Positions 60,408 through 64,000 of a stretch of DNA of 64,000 nt are shown piece by piece. The notes under the pieces are model-generated. The model made no database searches. It saw only the letters and a list, made by a program, of their open reading frames with translations, and was not told the origin of the DNA. Location: NCBI RefSeq assembly GCF_010122465.1, contig NZ_WLZY01000002.1:447076-511075 (forward strand), given 5' to 3'. A program made the translations under genes and the position numbers. Within the stretch, counting starts at the first letter, position 1, and each line of letters begins with the position of its first letter. The DNA is from Phytoactinopolyspora mesophila (lineage in GTDB: Bacteria > Actinomycetota > Actinomycetes > Jiangellales > Jiangellaceae).

Positions 60408-61394
60408 ATGCGAATCGACGACGCCCGTGTGCTCAAGGATCAGTTGCTCGTCGAGGCCCGCACGGAGCTCGTGCCGGCTGACGTCCGCCCGGTGGCTGTC
60501 GCGGTCGGGATCTGCCCGCTCGGCGGCGACGAGTATGGCCTCGCGGTGCGACACTCGGCGGAGTCCGCCGCGGTCCGGCCTTTCCTCGACCGGGCTCGTG
60601 AGTTGGCTGGTGGCGCATGCGATGTGCGCTACGTAGGTGGGATCTACTCCTTGTCGTGGAATGCGGACGACCTGCAGAAGCGGGCTCGTCCGCTACGTCC
60701 CGGTGTATCGATCGCTCACCACGACGTCACGGCCGGAACGCTGGGTGCGTTCGTCGTCCCCCGTGACGATCCCGACGACGACCGGATCCAGGTGCTCTCC
60801 AACAATCACGTGCTGGCGAACTCCGATCACGGCCTGGCCGGCGACGTCGTCCTCCAACCGGGTCCGGCCGACGACGGCACCGACCCCGCCGACCGCGTGG
60901 GTGTGCTGGACCGAATCGCGCCCTTGCAACGGGACGCGAGCAACGTCGTCGATGCGGCCACCGCCCGGCTGGACGACGGCGTCGAGATCGACGACGTGTA
61001 TCCGTCCGGAGCGATCATCACCTGGAGCGACATCGTCGCGAGCAGTGAGGTCGAGAAGGTGGGCCGCACCACTGGCCGGACCGCAGGACGGGTGAGCGCG
61101 TTCGAGGTGGACGGACTGGTGATCCAATTCCCCGACGGGCCGCTCGAATTCCACGGCCAGATCGAGGTGGCCGGTGACGCCTCCGGGCCGTTCTCGGCCG
61201 GCGGCGACAGCGGCTCGCTTGTCTATCAGCCCGCACAGCTCGACGCGCTCGGTTTGCTTTTCGCGGGCAGCGAGCAGGGCGGCCCGGGCGGTTTTGGGCT
61301 GACGTATTGCAATCCCATCGGTGCCGTTCTGGATGCACTCGGCGTCCGCCTCGCCGGATCGGTGGATGACTCCCGCGACCGCCGGCCCCTGTAG
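60408..61394 (+). CDS. Trypsin-like serine protease domain protein
   Basis: A 328-residue protein without a signal peptide. An N-terminal ~110-residue region of unknown fold (RPVAVAVGICPLGGDEYGLA) precedes a chymotrypsin-fold domain: LSNNHVLANS (His), NVVDAATARLDDG (Asp) and SAGGDSGSLVYQP (Ser in GDSGS). The fold is like that of Nal1-type and other cytosolic trypsin-like domains. The substrate is unknown. It follows the RiPP operon by 125 bp and might process the leader peptide, but it has its own promoter and no motif links it, so this is only a possibility. Confidence 0.82.
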   Translation: MRIDDARVLKDQLLVEARTELVPADVRPVAVAVGICPLGGDEYGLAVRHSAESAAVRPFLDRARELAGGACDVRYVGGIYSLSWNADDLQKRARPLRPGVSIAHHDVTAGTLGAFVVPRDDPDDDRIQVLSNNHVLANSDHGLAGDVVLQPGPADDGTDPADRVGVLDRIAPLQRDASNVVDAATARLDDGVEIDDVYPSGAIITWSDIVASSEVEKVGRTTGRTAGRVSAFEVDGLVIQFPDGPLEFHGQIEVAGDASGPFSAGGDSGSLVYQPAQLDALGLLFAGSEQGGPGGFGLTYCNPIGAVLDALGVRLAGSVDDSRDRRPL

Positions 61395-61517
61395 TTATCC
61401 AGCGCTGAGGAACAAGGTCTTGCACGTTCATGAAGTGGGTGACGGAAACGCCAACTGTTGGCATCTACGGCACCGACCTCACCAGCGAGTGTGCCGGCCT
61501 TCGGTGGGTGGCGGTGC

Positions 61518-61949
61518 TCAGTGCCGCTCGCCGGCCGGCTGGTATGCCTCGTAGGCGGCAAGCCATTCCGCGCGATTCTCGGGGGAGAGCGGCGCCAGGA
61601 CGCAGAACTCGTTGCCTTCGGGATCGGCGAGTACCACCCACGAGTCCTTCGATGTCTGGCCGACGTCGACGCGGGAGGCTCCGAGCCCGATGAGCCGCTC
61701 GACCTCGGCGTTCTGGTCCTCCGGACGCAGATCGAGATGCAGGCGGTTCTTGACGCTCTTCGATTCCGGCACGCGGAGAAATAGCAGGTCGGGCACGACG
61801 GAGTCTTCGCGGCTTCCGGCGGGTGGTTCGAGTGCGACCTCGTCGTCGGAGTTGTAGGTTCGGCGCCAGCCGAGCGCTTCTTCCCAGAAGCGGGCCGCGC
61901 GGTCAGGGTCGTGGGAGTCGATGCACAGACACTGGATATGGAGAGTCAT
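61518..61949 (-). CDS. VOC-family (glyoxalase/bleomycin-resistance-like) protein
   Basis: A 143-residue protein starting at the ATG at 61949 (MTLHIQCLCIDSHDP). VOC features: RAARFWEEALGWRR, DLLFLRVPESKSVKNRLHLD, LRPEDQNAEVERLIGLGASR, VVLADPEGNEFCVLAPLSPE. This matches the 'VOC domain, polyketide-enzyme-like' group of actinobacteria. No ribosome site is clear. Convergent with the protease gene; 123 bp between hold nothing I can name. Confidence 0.87.
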   Translation of the reverse strand: MTLHIQCLCIDSHDPDRAARFWEEALGWRRTYNSDDEVALEPPAGSREDSVVPDLLFLRVPESKSVKNRLHLDLRPEDQNAEVERLIGLGASRVDVGQTSKDSWVVLADPEGNEFCVLAPLSPENRAEWLAAYEAYQPAGERH

Positions 61950-62041
61950 GACATCACAGTTTGATGGATGTGGTCTTGCGCCGGAACTGGTTTTTCCGGC
62001 ACGGTCTTTCCTACCAGCGGTGGCGGTGGTTCCTGATTCGA

Positions 62042-62335
62042 TCACCGGCCCTGGCCGGGGTCAGCCTTGAGCCAGCTCGTGGGCAGGAGCTGGATGTGAA
62101 GAGAACCGTTGTCAGTGGGCAAACGGAGTCCGACTAGAGCGGCTGGCTCGCCTCCCGAGGTCAGCAGGCCGGTCTGGTACACAACGGCGCTTCTTTGGTG
62201 GAGTACCCATATGTCGTTCACCAGAGCGCATTCTGGACGCCCCAACGCACGGTTGATTTCTGCGTCGGCCGGAAACCCGTCGTCGGCCAGCGGCACACAC
62301 ACGCGGAATCGCTGCCCGATTACGGCGGTCCACAT
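62042..62335 (-). CDS. Small hypothetical protein (97 residues)
   Basis: ATG 62335 follows GGGGGAG at the right distance and opens a 97-residue frame with ordinary composition (MWTAVIGQRFRVCVPLADDG; ALVNDIWVLHQRSAVVYQ; TDNGSLHIQLLPTSWLKA). I do not recognise a family. No signal peptide or membrane segment. The remnant aminotransferase ends 118 bp upstream on the same strand. Confidence 0.6.
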   Translation of the reverse strand: MWTAVIGQRFRVCVPLADDGFPADAEINRALGRPECALVNDIWVLHQRSAVVYQTGLLTSGGEPAALVGLRLPTDNGSLHIQLLPTSWLKADPGQGR

Positions 62336-62452
62336 GGCTCCCCCTGAGGCTCGAGGCCGAGCACACGCTGGTGCTGGCATGGGTTCCATAGTGAATCTCG
62401 GCAGCGGCGAGCCGGTAGGGTCCAAGGGCCCAGGCCGCCCGGGAGCACCCGA

Positions 62453-62944
62453 TCAGAAGCCCGCGGCGCCGAACCGGTGCCGTAGCTCGGCGAGGCGCGC
62501 GACCGGCTCGCGGGCGAATACCAGCCGCACGTACCTGGGTGCGACGACGTCGCCCCAGCCCTGCATGGCCGTGGCCGCCACCTTGCCGTGTGTGAGCAGA
62601 GCCTCCGATAGCGCACCGGCCGTCGTGCCCATGGCGTCGGCGTCGACCAGGAGCGACCACCCGCCTTCAGGGATGACGAGAGGGAGGTGACTGAGCTGAT
62701 GCACCACTTCGTCGCGGCGCCGCTGCAACTCGGCCGTGGTCTCGGCCACGCCTGCGCCGTCCCCGGCACGAAGCGCTGCTTCGGCACCGGACTGTGTCAG
62801 CCCGGGTGGCGTGACGACGTTGTACGTATGCGTCCAGACGATGCGAGCGCTGATATCCGTCGGCCCCACGGCCCACCCGATCCGCCAGCCGATCATGCGG
62901 AACTCTTTCGAGACCGAGCCAAGGGTGACGGTGCGCTCGGCCAT
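62453..62944 (-). pseudogene. C-terminal remnant of a PLP aminotransferase (class I/II)
   Basis: The 163-residue frame is the last ~40% of a fold-type I aminotransferase. It contains the PLP-lysine block GSVSKEFRMIGWRIGW and the C-terminal domain to LRHRFGAAGF. The preceding codons still read like family sequence (HPAALPGMAERT), but an in-frame stop occurs at 62984-62986 and the N-terminal ~230 residues, including cofactor-binding parts, are absent. An alpha-family palindrome begins 36 bp beyond that stop. The remnant cannot form an active site. Confidence 0.75.
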
Positions 62945-63021
62945 GCCGGGCAGCGCGGCCGGATGCCGGACCGGCAGGGCTACTCAACCGGCGAGGTACA
63001 TACATGCTCGCGAGCCCCTTT

Positions 63022-63078
63022 CCTATGATCATGAACATTAGTTGACCGATATGGTCACGAAGTGTTCATGATCATAGG
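63022..63078. repeat. Palindrome family alpha (copy 3)
   Basis: Arms 63022-63037 (CCTATGATCATGAACA) and 63063-63078 are exact; inner TGACC/GGTCA around GATAT as in the other copies. It lies head-to-tail: 3 bp after the stop of the HAAS-domain gene and next to the broken end of the aminotransferase remnant. Confidence 0.9.
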
Positions 63079-63080
63079 GA

Positions 63081-63728
63081 TTAGGTGCTGAACCGTACGG
63101 ACTGACGGGCAAACCTGGTGGCGAGCACCACGATGATCGCGGCGGCTCCGCCCAGCCCGAGATGCGCCCAATGCCCCGGCGCGGCAGTCACCACGGATAA
63201 CAGGGCCGCGGCGGCGAAGGTGACCAGCGCGGCCAGCATCAGCCTTGCCAGCCAGCGCCGCGCGGCTGCCGTGCACCCCCGGCCAGCGGGAAATGAGCTA
63301 GCGATCATCAGGAGCAGTGCAGTCACCTGAGCGATGGTTGCCGAGACCTGCAGCAGATCGATGCTGGCAGAGAAGGCGGTTCCCATCCGGCCGTCGGCGA
63401 TGATCGTATCGGGCACTCCGAACAGGACATCGTAGAGCTGCCAGCAGAGTCCACCAGCGCCCAGTAGCAGAAACACCAGAAACGCCTTGCGGCGGGCCAA
63501 TCGTGGGCGCAGCTCCTTGGCGAGCGCCGTTCCGAATTCGCGAGGATCGCCGAATTCTTGGACGATTGCGCACATGGTCTCGTCGCGGGTGGAAGCCTCG
63601 TGGTGTTCGAGCATCTCGAGCAGCCCGTCGCGGAGTTCGTCGATGATGTCCGCACGGGCGCCAGGTGCGTCCGGCAGCCGGGCCTCGACCTGGGCGACGT
63701 AGGTCTCGACGGCGTCGCTATGGCTCAT
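63081..63728 (-). CDS. HAAS-domain membrane protein (PadR partner)
   Basis: A 215-residue protein starting at ATG 63728 (MSHSDAVETYVAQVEARLPD). Residues 1-~75 are a HAAS/DUF1700-like helical domain (RADIIDELRDGLLEMLEHHE, FGDPREFGTALAKELRPRL), followed by four transmembrane helices. Such genes sit directly after PadR genes; the PadR stop lies 3 bp upstream. The pair probably senses or regulates a membrane process; the exact role is unknown. Confidence 0.83.
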   Translation of the reverse strand: MSHSDAVETYVAQVEARLPDAPGARADIIDELRDGLLEMLEHHEASTRDETMCAIVQEFGDPREFGTALAKELRPRLARRKAFLVFLLLGAGGLCWQLYDVLFGVPDTIIADGRMGTAFSASIDLLQVSATIAQVTALLLMIASSFPAGRGCTAAARRWLARLMLAALVTFAAAALLSVVTAAPGHWAHLGLGGAAAIIVVLATRFARQSVRFST

Positions 63729-63730
63729 CG

Positions 63731-64000
63731 CTAGGCCCCGATGACTCGCTCGACGACATTCGCGAAACCGCGCCACTCCGTTCGCTGGGCAGCCAACGCG
63801 GCGCGTCCGGCTGTGGTGATCGTGTAAGTGCGGCGCCGGCGGCCGTTGTGCACCGACCAGTCGCCGTGGATGAGCCCGGAGCGCTCCAGCCGGTGCAGGG
63901 CGGGGTAGATGGTGCCCGACGGCAGGTCGAGTGTGCCTTCGCTGCGGGCTCGAAGCTCCTCGACCACTCCGTAACCGTGCAGCGGTCCCGGCTCGAGCGT
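63731..64000 (-). CDS. PadR-family regulator, partial at the right edge
   Basis: The gene runs beyond base 64000, so its N-terminus is missing. Visible residues: GPLHGYGVVEELRARSEG, LDLPSGTIYPALHRLERSGL, WSVHNGRRRRTYTITTAGRA, the PadR winged helix; the short C-terminus makes it a small (PadR-s1) member. It is the first gene of the pair with the HAAS-domain protein. Confidence 0.88.
   Translation of the reverse strand, partial: TLEPGPLHGYGVVEELRARSEGTLDLPSGTIYPALHRLERSGLIHGDWSVHNGRRRRTYTITTAGRAALAAQRTEWRGFANVVERVIGA

Noticed and set aside
60408..61394. Trypsin-like protease as part of the RiPP operon
   Set aside because: A 125-bp gap, its own leaderless promoter and lack of any leader-peptidase hallmark; kept as a separate gene with a note.

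Overview
The window is high-GC DNA with dense genes, many GTG/TTG starts and several probable leaderless promoters. It carries an F420-dependent oxidoreductase, Tat substrates, many LacI/PadR/Lrp regulators and the Nif3 / zinc-ribbon / RNase H-phosphatase trio that mycobacteria and streptomycetes also carry. This points to a free-living, soil- or plant-associated filamentous or nocardioform actinobacterium. The genus cannot be fixed from the sequence; something like the Jiangellales is only a guess.

Layout. 1-5.3 kb: tail of an enolase-superfamily enzyme, a secreted beta-helix glycosidase, a DUF1905 protein and a secreted glycerophosphodiesterase. 5.2-10.6 kb: a solute-binding lipoprotein, an exported RidA next to a Tat-exported flavin amine oxidase, a NUDIX protein and an N-terminally deleted ECF sigma factor bounded by inverted repeats. 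10.7-21.1 kb: a glycan-use locus (LacI regulator, two permeases, binding protein, GH30, a second closely similar LacI regulator, GH3). 21.1-36.4 kb: regulator/enzyme pairs (LysR with an F420 oxidoreductase, PadR with an SGNH hydrolase, Lrp with a PLP dehydratase, an ArsR-like regulator with an M23 protein), plus housekeeping genes. 36.6-40.1 kb: a copper operon (13-codon leader ORF, His-rich exported protein, CopA ATPase). 40.2-46.7 kb: fused alpha-beta glycyl-tRNA synthetase and a LacI / ThuA / Gfo-Idh-MocA unit. 47.4-52.2 kb: a CzrA-like zinc sensor, a CDF zinc exporter and a FecBCD-type metal-chelate importer. 52.5-60.3 kb: a RiPP cluster (two ABC proteins, a 28-residue His-rich precursor, an E1-like/YcaO fusion, two methyltransferases). 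60.4-64 kb: a trypsin-like protease, a VOC protein, a truncated aminotransferase and a HAAS-domain/PadR pair.

Two things stand out. First, the YcaO RiPP cluster is divergent from a metal-chelate importer, lies beside a zinc sensor and exporter, and has a Zur-like box at its 5' end and a histidine-rich candidate core peptide. This suggests, as inference only, a ribosomal peptide that handles metal. Second, at least fourteen long palindromes (perfect or near-perfect arms of 8 to 37 bp) lie between genes. They fall into five recurring sequence families and occur tail-to-tail, head-to-tail and head-to-head. In several places the arms supply stop codons of flanking genes or border truncated genes, so ordinary terminators do not explain them all. 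No tRNA, rRNA, CRISPR array, IS or phage gene was recognised.
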